Source: Corydoras sp. C115
Lineage: Eukaryota > Chordata > Actinopteri > Siluriformes > Callichthyidae
NCBI GenBank assembly: GCA_019802505.1
Contig: JAFMOC010000071.1
Location: 1,242,501-1,306,500, forward strand
Reading direction: 5' to 3'
DNA: 64,000 bases
The position numbers and the translations under genes are program-made. The number at the start of each line of letters is the position of its first letter. Position 1 is the first letter of the stretch. Positions 47,301 through 58,200 of the stretch are shown in pieces. Under the pieces are notes generated by a model that saw only the letters and a list, made by a program, of their open reading frames with translations, was not told the DNA's origin and did no database searches.

Positions 47301-47522
47301 GAATAAGTGTCAGCTTTAAAGAGTAATTGAGGGCTGCATTTAAAATAATTTCTCTTGTTTTTCTTATCCCTGCACACAGCCTGCTGTACTCTGATCATCA
47401 GCTGCCTGAATAAGAACCCTAAGTTAAGGCAGAGGCTAAAGAACATCCTCTCACATGAGTGGTTCTCAGAATTCCATTCCCCATCATTAAGAGGAGATCA
47501 CACGGGTTTCTTGGTTACATAA
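42697..47522 (+). CDS. PH domain - PIM kinase chimeric gene, 11 exons visible
   Basis: Exons: 42697-42825, 43654-43705, 43929-44029, 44229-44327, about 44565-44608 (or from 44562), 44859-44909, 45126-45223, 45332-45382, 46261-46633, 46721-46897, 47380-47522. Phases at the junctions run 2, 0, 2, 2, 1, 1, 0, 0, 1, 1, and the frame never breaks. The first four exons give a complete ACAP-like PH domain, the next two a 30-residue linker, and the last five a full PIM-type kinase with K, E, HRD and DFG intact. A start could be ATG at 42701, or further exons may lie upstream. I know of PIM kinases and ACAP PH domains separately, not joined; the fusion is inferred from phase continuity and lack of a termination signal between them. 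Confidence 0.75.
42929..43497 (-). mobile_element. Tc1/mariner-derived MITE with internal foreign segment
   Basis: Its right end, on the minus strand, starts cagtgaggacaataagtatt and continues with the well-known fish Tc1-type end (ctcccacttagaaatcatgg; gacacctgtccacccc). The left end retains atcatgtaggggtctgaaat, the matching subterminal sequence inverted. A 99-bp block at 42967-43065 is not Tc1-like and recurs at 36999-37097 in inverse orientation. It lies in the intron between PH exons 1 and 2. Confidence 0.7.
44178..44219 (+). repeat. (GT)n microsatellite abutting PH exon 4 acceptor
   Basis: About 20 GT units are followed by gagagtgtag and then the exon at 44229, leaving no ordinary pyrimidine tract before the splice site. 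Confidence 0.95.
44565..44909 (+). CDS. PH-PIM gene: linker exons 5-6
   Basis: Exon 5 (44565-44608, or 44562 with an extra codon) encodes QAHSLEFEAEPEAL. Exon 6 (44859-44909) encodes SRELNDNPRRRCHPWRD. Both are short and have canonical gt donors (gtgagt; gtcttt), and they join PH exon 4 to kinase exon 7 in phase. The acidic-then-basic composition looks like a flexible linker. Confidence 0.6.
45126..47522 (+). CDS. PH-PIM gene: PIM-family kinase exons 7-11
   Basis: Exon 7 carries the glycine loop RRLGKGGFGTVYRGTRRSDG. Exon 8 carries VAVKFVCK with the ATP lysine. Exon 9 carries the alpha-C Glu (PLEVALM), the hinge (YVIVMELAEGYTDLQQFI), the catalytic loop FHRDIKPANILI and IDFGCG. Exon 10 carries the PIM-style activation segment end, PPEFLLSGDYYSGPATVWSL and GVLLYVMLCKKYPFR. 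Exon 11 ends HEWFSEFHSPSL and so on to TAA at 47520-47522. ATVWSLGVLLY and PPE are characteristic of PIM kinases. The intron 45383-46260 contains a recent SINE. Confidence 0.9.
45804..46162 (-). mobile_element. tRNA-derived SINE (family A), copy 3, perfect 14-bp target duplication
   Basis: TAAAATTTAAACTA occurs at 45790-45803 and again at 46163-46176. The tRNA-like head (right end, gccaccgtgccgcc on the plus strand) and tail are intact. It lies in the intron between kinase exons 8 and 9, about 100 bp upstream of exon 9. Confidence 0.92.
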
Positions 47523-47644
47523 ACCTATAAAAAAACCTGCTACTTGCATCATTTTTTTTTTCATTTTTCAAGTAAAAAAACTTGAGTGAAAAATCTGAGT
47601 GCTTGAGCATTTGTAATCAAACCCATTTGTTATTTCCAATCCAG

Positions 47645-47734
47645 AATGTAAAGAGCAAGGAAACATTTACACTGTGAAAGACATCACTGAAGCTGTCCAA
47701 ACCATGAAGCATGACTTTGACTCACTAATTCAAG
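47645..47734 (+). other. possible orphan exon, function unknown
   Basis: A 90-nt stretch between ccaatccag and G|gtggat is open in phase 1/1 and would encode CKEQGNIYTVKDITEAVQTM and KHDFDSLIQ. It lies 120 bp past the PH-PIM stop. It might be an alternative last-region exon or a relic of a duplicated gene. No stop follows within it, and I do not recognise the sequence. Confidence 0.3.
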
Positions 47735-49120
47735 GTGGATGATGCAAATCAGTGGACAAATAGAACCATACACCCATTGATTGCCAAGTTGATGATGAAA
47801 AAGAAGTTGAATTAGCTAAACAACCCATTGGTCTATGCCCCGGGAACACAATTGCTGTCTGATAAAAGATTCCACCAGTCCATGTACCACTAAAGAACCA
47901 AGTACAAGTTCTCAATTAAATCACACTGCTGATTCATTTACATAATTTGGCATACCATCATCCTCGCTGTAATCAGCGTCTAGCTTCTCTAATCCAAAGA
48001 AAACATGCTGAAGAGGAGAGGGTTTCAGGTGATCATGTTTAAGCAGGGGGAGCACTGTATGACCAGTGACTTCACAGAGCCCTTTGATATCCATGGCAGT
48101 AATACCACAGCGATCTGTAACTGCCCTGAGGTTGTGTACCACCACAGACGTGACCTTATAAACTTACTGTTCTGTTAATGTGAATATATCTGCAATGGTT
48201 TCAGTTTCTAGTTTTGGTCTGCTTATTTGCACCTTGTGCAGCACATTTTATTGTTCCGGTGTGGGCGTGTTCTGTACCTTAATTAGTTTCAATATGAATC
48301 AGCTATTCATATTTATTGGTGCTAATAAATATGATAATTCTAATAACCAGACATGACAGCGGGAGCGACTGCTATCTCATGTTCAGCCATCTCGTGTTCA
48401 GACCTCTCGTGTGAAGAGCTATTTGTGTAAAAAGTGCGAGTCTGTATGTGTGAGTCCACATAGCAAGGTCAATGACAAGGCAACTGCAGTATATATATTT
48501 TTTATTTACCTACAGTGTTGGTAATCACTGCTCTTTGACAATTTGCCTCTTCTGATTTCTGTTCTCATACCTATTTATATCCTTTACTAATTTAGTATGT
48601 GTTTTCAGTTTATTTCCTTCTCGCGCAGATGTTCCTTTCCTAAAAAGTGAAGGCACACACTTGCACACCTGTGAACTCATCAGCAAGTGAATACAAAAAA
48701 GTCCTTCACTTTCTCTGCAGGACTATGAAACTGTCAGACAGCAACCAAGAAATCACATCACATTGCTGTTTTGCTGCTCACTCTTGTATTCAGGTCTCAG
48801 GCCTTACTGAGACCAGGATCTGCCCAGAGAACTCTACTACTCCAGCTGTCCTCTCAACTAATTATAACTTCTCTCAATCTCCTTGAATCTGCAAAAGAAC
48901 AGGTAGAACCAGCTTGCTTATTTCCCACAAATGGAAATGTATTGCCCTTATACTTTTATCTAACACTTTATTTTGAATTTCATGCACAGACCATCACATA
49001 ACCTGTTGAATGTCATTTTAGATTTACTTACATGTAATCATTTAGCAGAGGCCTTTATCCAAAGCAACTTACAAATGACAACACCACAAGTCAGTAGTTA
49101 AGGAACAACCCAGCTACACT
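47735..49120. other. intergenic DNA, nothing firmly recognised
   Basis: A 74-codon stop-free frame on the minus strand (48145-47921, MVVHNLRAVTDRCGITAMD...) has protein-like composition but no family I know. 49021-49090 contains a worn L2/SINE tail (cattta..gcttaca-type). The rest is AT-rich. Confidence 0.4.
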
Positions 49121-50167
49121 GTAGAATTTTCAAACCTGATGGGGAAATTTCATCCTATCCTGAAACCCAATCCTTTTTTATATCAGGTGTTAATGATGCC
49201 GAGTACTCCACCTTACGGACAGAATTGGGAAGATCGTTCCACCATTTTGCAGTGGTGAATGCAATAGAGTGAGAATTAACACCACAGTGAGGTGGAATCA
49301 CCAGATGACATTCAAATCAAATCAAATCAGGTTTATTTGTCACATGCGTAGATATACATGGTACAGCCAGCAGTGAAATGCTTTCCTGACATCTCCACAT
49401 AAGGTTAAATGAATAAAGAAAAAAAAATTAAATAAAAAGAAATATGTATGAAATATGTATTTACACTTTGCAATTTACATAAATTTTTGTAACATTGAAT
49501 AGGGCTCTTAGTTCAACCAGAGTTTGATGGAGGACTGCTTAGAGATGGTTTATGGTTAAAGCACAGGGGGCTGGGTCTTGTCTAGTGAGTGGATGGGGAA
49601 CCTTGTTGAAAACTGGTCAAAACCAAATTCAAAGGTGGAATTTTTTCATTTTTGTAACCTACAATATTTACCGACTTACTCACTTACAATGGTTAAGTTT
49701 AACAAAAATGGCTAGAACTACAAAGGCCAGGTGGTGGAGATTGACAATATACACAGTGTTCTGCATGAAAGTGGATCAGGGAAGTTTCTGGATAGGATGA
49801 CTAATAGCCGTATTTAAAGAATCAAAAGAAACATTTCTTGGCAATCAAATCTTGAAGACAAATGGACAATTCAGCTGATACTATACCCGCCAAAAAATAA
49901 TTTTGAATTTCAGGTGGAAAACCATTCACCACATGAAAGTGTGTCAAGTTTGCATTCAATGGCTATGTCTGGCTATAGTCTAGTCACTGTATAATTTTCA
50001 AACCTGATCATCCTATCCTGAAACCCAATCCTTTTTTATATCAGGTGTTAATGATGCCGAGTACTCCACCTTACGGACAGAATTGGGAAGATCGTTCCAC
50101 CATTTTGCAGTGGTGAATGCAATAGAGTGAGAATTAACACCACAGTGAGGTGGAATCACCAGATGAC

Positions 50168-51955
50168 ATTCAAATCAAATCAAATCAGGTTTATTTGTCA
50201 CATGCGTAGATATACATGGTACAGCCAGCAGTGAAATGCTTTCCTGACATCTCCACATAAGGTTAAATGAATAAAGAAAAAAAAAATTAAATAAAAAGAA
50301 ATATGTATGAAATATGTATTTACACTTTGCAATATACAAACTACAATTATTGCACTATTGAAAAGAAAAACTGTACAATTATTGCACTATAACCGATGTC
50401 AACTAAAAGGTCTTAAGTGTGTTGTGCATAAATGTGCAAGTAGTGCATTGCAGGGTTAAAAGTTGTCAGTGTTATGAAGGTCTGTGGGTGGGATTGTGTC
50501 CGTTTAGTCCTGGTTCAGTGTCCAAATCGCCATTGGGAAGAAACTCCTCCTCATCCTCTCTGTGTTTGCCTTCAGGACACGAAAACGCCGTCCTGATGGC
50601 AACAGAGTGAAGAGCTTGTTGCCAGGATGACTGAAGTCTTCCACAATCTTTTTGGCTTTGGACCAGCACTGCTTCCTGTAGATGGTCTGGAGGTCTGGAA
50701 GTGTTACTTGGATGGTGAGTTCGGCCGAATGTACCACCCTCTGTAGTGACCGACTGTCCAGATGGGTGCTGTTCCCCCAACAAGGTTATGATGTTCCCTG
50801 GGAGGATGCTTTCGACGATGCAGGAGTAGAAATTCTGCAGGACCTTGGAGGGCAGCATGAAGTCTCGTAGACGTTGAAGGTGGTAGAGACGCTGATGAGC
50901 CTTCTTTGCCAGTTTGTTAATGTGGCAGGACCAAGATACAGTAGGTCCTGCGTGATGTGAACTCCAAGGTACTTGAAGCTGTCTACTCTTTCTACTGCAG
51001 TGCCGTTGATCCTCACAGGGTGGAAGCTCCTTGTCTGTTTCTTGCTGTAGTCCACTATCAGCTCCTTAGTCTTGATGATGTTGAGTTGGAGATTATTATC
51101 CTGGCACCAGGTCTCCAGGTGTGTAATCTCCATGTAGGCCCTCTCATCGTTATTGGAGATCAGACCTACTACAACGGTGTCGTCAGCAAACTTAATGATG
51201 GTTGTGGAGCTAGTGGTGGCTACGCAGTTATAGGTGTATAATGAGTACAGCAAAGGACTCAAAACACACCCCTGAGGAACCCCAATGCTGAGAGTGAGGG
51301 AGGGCGAAAGGTGCTTGCCAACCCGCACTGTCTGCCATCTGTCCGCCAGAAAATTGGAGATCCAGTGACGCAGGGATGGATGAAGTCCCAGGTTCTCCAG
51401 CTTGGTGTTAAGTGTGGAAGGGATGATAGTGTTGAATGCTGAACTATAGTCCACAAAGAGCATTCTAACATAATTATTCCTCCCAGTGTCCAGGTGAGAC
51501 AGAGCAAAGTGAACCAGGTGTGAGATGGCATCATCCGTAGAGCGGTTATGGCGGTAGGCAAATAGCGGTTATGCCATAGCGGTTATGGGTGTAGGGGGTC
51601 TAAGGAGTCCGGTAGTTAAGAAGTGATGAAGCCTCTGATCAGCTTTTCAAAGCACTTCATCACAACTGATGTTAGGGCTACAGGGTGGTAATCGTTCAGG
51701 CAGGCTGGCTGAGATGTCTTTGGAACCAGAACGATGACGGACTGTTTAAAGCTGTTTAAAACTGTTTAAAATGGTACGATGCCCAGTGACAGAGAAAGAT
51801 TAAAAATCTTGGTGAATACCAGAGCAAGTTGGGATGCCGTCTGGTCCTGCAGCTTTCCTGGTATTCACTCCTCTGAACACTTTCCTGACGTCAGTCTCTG
51901 AGATGACGAGTGGCAGCTGTTCGTCGCGAAGATCTGCGCCTGGTCTGTTTGAAAG
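50168..51955 (-). mobile_element. Rex1/Babar LINE, 5' truncated
   Basis: On the minus strand, in order: NTRKAAGPDGI-like sequence near 51870, then FVDYSSAFNTIIPSTL, IGVPQGCVLSPLLYSLYT, KFADDTVVVGLI, LIVDYSKKQ and YLGVHITQDL. A frameshift follows, then HPGNKLFTLLPSGRRFRV and RRSFFPMAI. The 3' UTR ends at 50168 in the repeated caaatcaaatcaaatca tail. Catalytic FADD is intact, but frameshifts at about 50870 and 51560 break the ORF. It is inserted in an L2 fragment. Confidence 0.87.
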
Positions 51956-52125
51956 AATCAAGAAAAGTAGCAGAGCTGATAAAGGATGATGTGTGTTAGT
52001 GCTGGTGTGAAAGAGGAAGCAAAGGACTGAATAAGGTGAGATGGGATGGAATCAAGGGGGAAAGTAGTCTTGAGACAGGGGAGAAGGATGAGAAGTTTGG
52101 TTGATTGGATGTGTGAGATGTAGTG
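51956..52125 (-). mobile_element. L2 LINE fragment flanking the Rex1 insertion
   Basis: On the minus strand it matches the segment of L2-B near 55665-55850 (cccccttgattccatccca; cttctcccctgtc). L2 C-terminal pieces lie on the other side of Rex1 at about 50050-50166 and in the left duplicate at 49190-49310. The middle of the L2 is missing. Confidence 0.75.
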
Positions 52126-53149
52126 TTGGGGAAAATGGGGTTGCTAAGTGGGTTGGTTCAGGAAAGTTTGAACCCACTCTGAACTAATTCATGTTTAGTA
52201 TTTTTTTTTTTTTCAATTTAAGACAAGCATTGAATAGGTCAGTTGACACAACCAGAGTGGTAATGGAGGACTGCTTAGAGCACATGGTTAAGGCTAAGAT
52301 GGTCCAGTTAGTGAATGGGGGACCTTTTGGGGTTTAAACCTAATTCTGGGGCAGTATAACTCGCTCTCTTTTTTCAAATTACTTAACTTACTTATTTATA
52401 ATTGTTGATTAACCAAAATTGCTAGAGGTGCAAATCCCAGATGGTGGAGCTTGACAATATACAAAGTGTTCAGTTTGCAAAGTGGGTTTGGCTCAGGGAA
52501 CTTTCTGGATTGGAAATCCAATCCGAACTTTTACATTTTTTTAATCTTGGTTTATTTTAATTTAAGTAAAACATTGAATAGAGCTGTTAGTACAACCAGA
52601 GTTTGATGGAGGACTGCTTAGAGATGGTTTATGGTTAAAGCAGGATGGGGAACCTTGTTGAAAACTGGTCAAAACCAAATTCAATGGTGGATTTTTTTCA
52701 TTTTTGTAACCTACAATATTTACCCACTTACTCACTTACAATGGTTAAGTTTAACAAAAATGGCTAGAACTACAAAGGCCAGGTGGTGGAGATTGACAAT
52801 ATACACAGTGTTCTGCATGAAAGTGGATCAGGGAAGTTTCTGGATAGGATGACTAATAGCCGTATTTAAAGAATCAAAAGAAACATTTCTTGGCAATCAA
52901 ATCTTGAAGACAAATGGACAATTCAGCTGATACTATACCCGCCAAAAAATAATTTTGACTTTCAGGTGGAAAACCATTCACCACATGAAAGTGTGTCAAG
53001 TTTGCATTCAATGGCTATGTCTGGCTATAGTCTAGTCATTCCCTACCACTTGCACATGGCTGTCTGGGTTCTCAGTTGTTTTTGCTTGGACTAAAGAAGA
53101 TCAGACCTCCTTGATGTATATGTAATATTGAATACACATACAAAATCAA

Positions 53150-53835
53150 AAACTTGTGCGTTTTTTTAAGAATTTTGCCCATTTTCTCTGCGTTTTGTGT
53201 GTTTTTCATGCATTTTGCACATTTTCTAGGCATTCTAGTTTTTTGTGTTGTTTTTTTGTGTGTTTCCCATGCTTTTGTGCCTTTTTCATGCAATTTCTGT
53301 GCATTTTGTGTGCTTTTCATGTGTTTTGTATGGTTTTTTTCAGCATTTTCTATGTTTTTTTTTTGTACATTTTCCACATTTTTTGTGCATGTTGTTTTTT
53401 TGTGTATTCTCTACGTTTTTTGTGTTTTTTTTTTTTTTTTTTTTTTACCATTGTACATAGTCCATGTATTTAGCATGTTTTCTGTGTATTTCATGTGTTT
53501 TTCATGTGCTTTGTGTGTTTTTCATGAATTAACCACATTTTTAAGTATTTTTTATGCATTTTGCATGTTTTCTGTGCATTTTGTGTTTTCATGCATTTTG
53601 TGTTTGTTTTATGCATTTCCCACATTTTTTGTGTTTTTCATGCATTTTACATGTTTTCTGTGCATTTTGTGTGCTCATGTTTTTCGTGTTGTGTGTTTTT
53701 TGTGTTTCTTGTGCATCTCACACATATTTAATCATTTTTCATTGCTTTTTGCGTATTTTTGGTGCATTTTGTGTTTTTTTTATGCATTTTGTTTGTTTAT
53801 TTCTGTGTTTTTTACTTTTTTGTTTGTTTTGTTGG
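53150..53835 (+). repeat. T-rich satellite-like tract (cattttgtgtg type), tract 1
   Basis: Words such as tttttcatgcattttgcaca and ttttctgtgcattttgtgtg recur at short irregular spacing. It resembles the reverse complement of the 27.7-28.6 kb satellite but is less regular. A 280-codon stop-free frame here (Phe, Cys, His rich) is a composition artefact. Confidence 0.8.
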
Positions 53836-54259
53836 ATCTATTGATTTTTGAAAAGGCAGAAAGAATGAGCATATGCAAAATAGTCATCTCAACTTATTCA
53901 TTGAGAACAAAGAAAACCATGGACACCGTCAGTAACGCTGGCCAGCAGGTCTGCCTCCCTCAGCTTTCAGGTGCTGTGAATGCCTCCTTGGTCTGAAGAA
54001 GAGAGAGCCTCACAGTGTTTATCTGTGCATATAACTTTCATGTAGTTCCCGCCCTGAACTACCTAAGCCAATCACAAATTACAACCTAGTTTTTAAATCA
54101 GCCAATCAAAGCCCAGTGTTTTGATTCAAATCTAGCTTGCCCCACTCCACTTCCCAATGGCGGCAAGCCCACAGTAAAGTCCTTTGTTTGAATTCAAACT
54201 TTCGGCCATTTTGGAACTCTTATTATGTGTAAGCAAAAATTCCTGACAGTTTCTTATCC
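53836..54259. other. unique DNA between two satellite tracts
   Basis: It contains two CCAAT-box-like words (agccaatcacaaat near 54067 and agccaatcaaagcc near 54100) about 35 bp apart and no open frame of note. Promoter activity is possible but unsupported. Confidence 0.25.
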
Positions 54260-54735
54260 AATTTGTGTGGTTTTTTGTGTTATTCCTACATTTAGTGTTT
54301 TCATGCATTTTGTGTGCATTTCTCATTTTAAAATTGTTTTCATATGTTTTGCAGGTTTTCTGTGCATTTTGTGTGTTTTCCATGCTTTTTATGTGTTTCT
54401 TTTATAAATATTACTTTTTTGTGATTTTCATACAATTTGTACATTTTCTGTGTCTTTTGTGTGCTTTTTTTCCCTGCATTTTCCATATTTTTTTGCTGTG
54501 CATTTGGTGTGTTTTTCATGCTTTCATGTATTTCATGTGTGCATTTTCCACATTTCTGAAGTATTTTTCATGCATTTTGCACTTTTTTGTTCATGTTATG
54601 TGCTGTTCATGCATTTTTCATATTTTTATTGTATTTTCCATGGTTTTATGTGCATTTTGTGTGTATTATTCTCATTTTTAAATAATTTTCCATAGATTTA
54701 GTGTTTTTCATGCATTTCCCACATTTTTGTAAATA
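54260..54735 (+). repeat. T-rich satellite-like tract, tract 2
   Basis: It has the same word set as 53150-53835 (catgcattttgtgtgcattt, tttgcaggttttctgtgcat), on the same strand. It is separated from the first tract by about 420 bp of unrelated DNA. Confidence 0.75.
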
Positions 54736-54739
54736 TAAA

Positions 54740-55214
54740 TATTTCACTGTATGGCCTTTTCCTTCATGAACTGTGAGTTTATATGAGCGCAAATGCTCAA
54801 TATACCAACCTCAAAATCTTTGAGAAAGAAAAATGTCATTGTCAAAAATCAGTATGTTCTTGATCTCTTTGAACACAGACAGGGCAGCCTGGACACAAAC
54901 ATGCCAATCACAAAATGTGCACCATCAATGGTATTTGTGGCATATACAGTGCTGCTTTTCATGAGGCGTACGTGAAACCCATGTATATCCGTGGGCAATG
55001 ATTCGACAAATACATTCCATTTTTGATGTCTGCACTGGTGGCTTAAAAATGTTGGTGATGATAAGTAGGACAGCATTTTTTGGTGTCTCTCTGCCAATGT
55101 TTTCAATACAGATTTGAAGTTGTGTGTGCTTTGAGCTACTGTATTTTCTTGAAAACTTTATGCTTCCCTTCAAACCTCCATTGTCCACCAGAGGACCAAA
55201 GCATTTTATGAGCT
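54740..55214. other. unclassified DNA with a protein-like minus-strand frame
   Basis: On the minus strand, overlapping frames between 55188 and 54849 read MDNGGLKGSIKFSRKYSSSK and, after a shift, HGYTWVSRTPHEKQHCICHK. The composition is less biased than the neighbouring satellite, but no domain is recognised. It may be an old transposon remnant. Confidence 0.25.
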
Positions 55215-58200
55215 CAGGGTAGTGCTCAAGATAATGATGCTTAGGTCACAACTGCAGGTTGGGGGATGCGTCCTGCCTGTGATTCTTGCTAAAGTTAAAT
55301 ATGGTGTCCCACAAGGGTCAGTTCTGGGCCCACTCCTTTTTGCATTATATATGCTTCCATTGGGATCAATTATTCGTAAACATGGAATCAGTTTCCACTC
55401 ATATGCAGATGATACACAGTTATATGTTTTCACTTGCCACTTTCTCCAAGGATGTAACTGCTGCGAAATCCTTGTTCTTCCAGTCCAAGGTAACATGCAT
55501 CTCAGATGCCCGCACCTTATTCAGTACTTTCAACTCCCTACTAAATCCTCCCTCTCCCCCTCCCAACACTTCTCTGTCAGCTGATGTCTTTGCAACTTTT
55601 TTCACAGAAAAAATTGAGGGCATCAGCAAACTCTTTCATACTCACCATTTCCACAGCACTACATCTCACACATCCAGCCATCCAACCCTCTCCTCCTTCT
55701 CCCCTGTCACAGAATCTGACATCTCCAAAATTCTTCTTGCCAGTAACCCAACTACTTGCCCCCTTGATTCCATCCCATCCCACCTTCTTCAATCCATTGC
55801 CTCCTCCATCACACCAGCTCTCACACACATCATTAACTCCTCTCTCACGTCAGGGACTTTTCCAAATTGTTTTAAACAAGCCATAGTCAAACCCCTACTC
55901 AAAAAACCTACGCTCAACCCAAATTTGGTCGAGAGCTACAGACCTGTTTCTCTTTCACCTTTCCTGTCTAAAACACTTGAACGGGTGGTATCCACACAGG
56001 TCTCCAAATTTCTTAATCAGAATAATCTCCTCGATCCCAATCAATCCGGTTTTAGATGTGGTCACTCCACGGAGACAGCATTACTCTCTGTGATTGACTC
56101 ACTTAAATCTGCCAAAGCCAAATCTCAATCCTCGGTCCTCATTTTGTTAGACCTTTCTGCAGCTTTTGATACAGTAAATCATCAGATTCTACTGTCCACT
56201 CTAGCTGAATTAGGCTTTTCTGATACGACACTTGAATGGTTCCGATCCTATCTCACAGGAAGGACCTTCAAAGTGTCATGGAATGGGGAGATCTCTAACT
56301 CTCACCAAGTATGCACTGGTGTGCCTCAGGGCTCTGTACTTGGTCCTCTCCTCTTCTCTCTTTACATGACATCACTGAGCACAGTCATCCAGGCGCATGG
56401 TTTCTCTTACCACTGCTATGCTGATGACACTCAACTTCATCTGTCTTTTGCCCCTGATGACACCACCATCTCAAATTAAACTTAGAAAAAATAGAGCTTC
56501 TCATTATCCCTGCTAAACCCTCAATCCATCACAACCTGACCTTCCAAATTGATGGCTCCACAATCTCCCCAACTGATTCGGTCCGGAACCTTGGGTTCAC
56601 TATAGACTCCCACCTTAAACTCTCTGATTATGTGATCAAAACCGCCCGTTCTTGTAGATTCCTTCTTTATAACATAAGGAAGATCAGACCCTTTCTGACT
56701 GAACATGCTACCCAACTGCTTGTTCAAGCCCTAGTCTTATCCCGGCTTGATTATTGTAATGCACTTCTTGCCGGTATCCCAACTTCCACCATCAGACCTC
56801 TTCAACTAATTCAAAACTCTGCAGCCCGACTCGTGTTTAACCAGCCCAAGCGAACTCACGTCACTCCATTACTCACTTCCCTCCATTGGCTTCCTGTAGC
56901 TGCTTGCATTCAGTACAAGTCGCTGACTCTGGCATACAGAACCATTTCTGGATCTTCCCCCTCTTACCTTCACTCTATCTTTTCAAAATACACTCCGACT
57001 CGTTCACTTCGCTCCAGTGATGATTGTCGCCTGGCGATTCCACCTCACCGAGGAGCTAATTCTCATTCTGTGGCGTTCACCACTGCAAAATGGTGGAACG
57101 ATCTTCCCAACTCTGTCCGTAAGGCAGAATCTCTAAACAGTTTTAAGAAACTACTTAAGACGCATCTATTTACCAAATACCTGTTATAAAAAAAAGGGGG
57201 GGGGGCCGCAGCTTCGAATAACAATCAGGTTGATGAACTTACAGTATAGTTGGTTTTTTCCATGGCTTCTGACTTGTGGTGTTCTCATTTGTAAGTCGCT
57301 TTGGATAAAAGCGTCTGCTAAATGACTAAATGTAAATGTAATGTTTCAGCTAACCCTAATGATGGTTGTTCAGTCACTAAGCTCGAGGACTGCATCCAAG
57401 ATATTAAAATATGGATGTCAAAAAACTTCCTACTGCTAAATTCTGATAAAACAGAGTTTCTGATAGTTGGACCCAAGGACAAAATTAATAAAGCTTCTAA
57501 CACTATGTTAAACCTTGATAACTCTTTAATTAGACCCAGTTCATCTGTAAATAATCTCGGTGTCATTATTGATTCAGATCTCTCCTTTACAAAGCACATT
57601 AGCAATATTACTAGAATTGCATTTTTTCACCTTCGTAACATTTCGAAGCTACGAAATATCCTCTCCCTCCAAGATGCAGAAAAACTAATTCATGCTTTTA
57701 TTACCTCAAGGTTAGATTATTGTACTTCACTTCTGACAGGATGTTCTAATAAATCATTACATAAATTACAACTTGTGCAGAATGCTGCAGCTAGAGTTTT
57801 AACTAAAACCAGAAAGTTTGATCATAACTCCTGTGTTATCAAACTTACACTGGCTACCAGTTAAGTTTCGTATCGAGTACAAAATTTTATTAAAAACGTA
57901 TAAAATTCTACATAATCAGGCTCCACAGTATCTGAGTGAGCTGATTCAATCATATAAGCCAACACGTGAGCTCCGATCTCAAGGTGCTGGTTTACTCTTA
58001 GCTCCTAGAATAAATAAAATTACTGCTGGTGGAAGAGCGTTCTCCCACAAGGCTCCTCAACTTTGGAATAGCCTTCCAGTTACTGGGGGGGTGTGGCGCT
58101 GAAATGATGCTGTTCCGGGGCGCCATCTCAACTATGTAGAGTCTGCAGTATCTGCCTCTTTTAGTTCTGCTGCTCTAGTCAGTGATGCCGGAGTCACATG

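Larger units (their letters stand above)
49125..53038. repeat. tandem duplication, first copy internally deleted
   Basis: 49125-49474 and 49986-50334 are almost identical (an L2 fragment followed by a Rex1 3' UTR). 49493-49985 and 52567-53036 are also almost identical (catggttaaag..., ending ctggctatagtctagtca). The simplest reading is a unit of L2 fragment, Rex1 and flank duplicated in tandem, with about 2.2 kb, including the Rex1 coding part, deleted from the left copy. A more diverged third copy of the flank lies at about 52205-52540. Confidence 0.8.

Noticed and set aside
53154..53996. 280-codon open frame rich in Phe, Cys and His
   Set aside because: It lies inside the T-rich satellite-like tract. 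Similar long frames occur in other frames and in the sister arrays, so it reflects repeat composition, not a membrane protein.
54060..54115. Promoter called from two CCAAT words
   Set aside because: No TATA, CpG island or downstream exon accompanies them. Two short words are expected by chance.
55286..56479. One 397-codon frame apparently a single gene
   Set aside because: It runs out-of-frame through the host LINE before entering the nested L2-B frame. The N-terminal part is a shadow, so it is not one protein.
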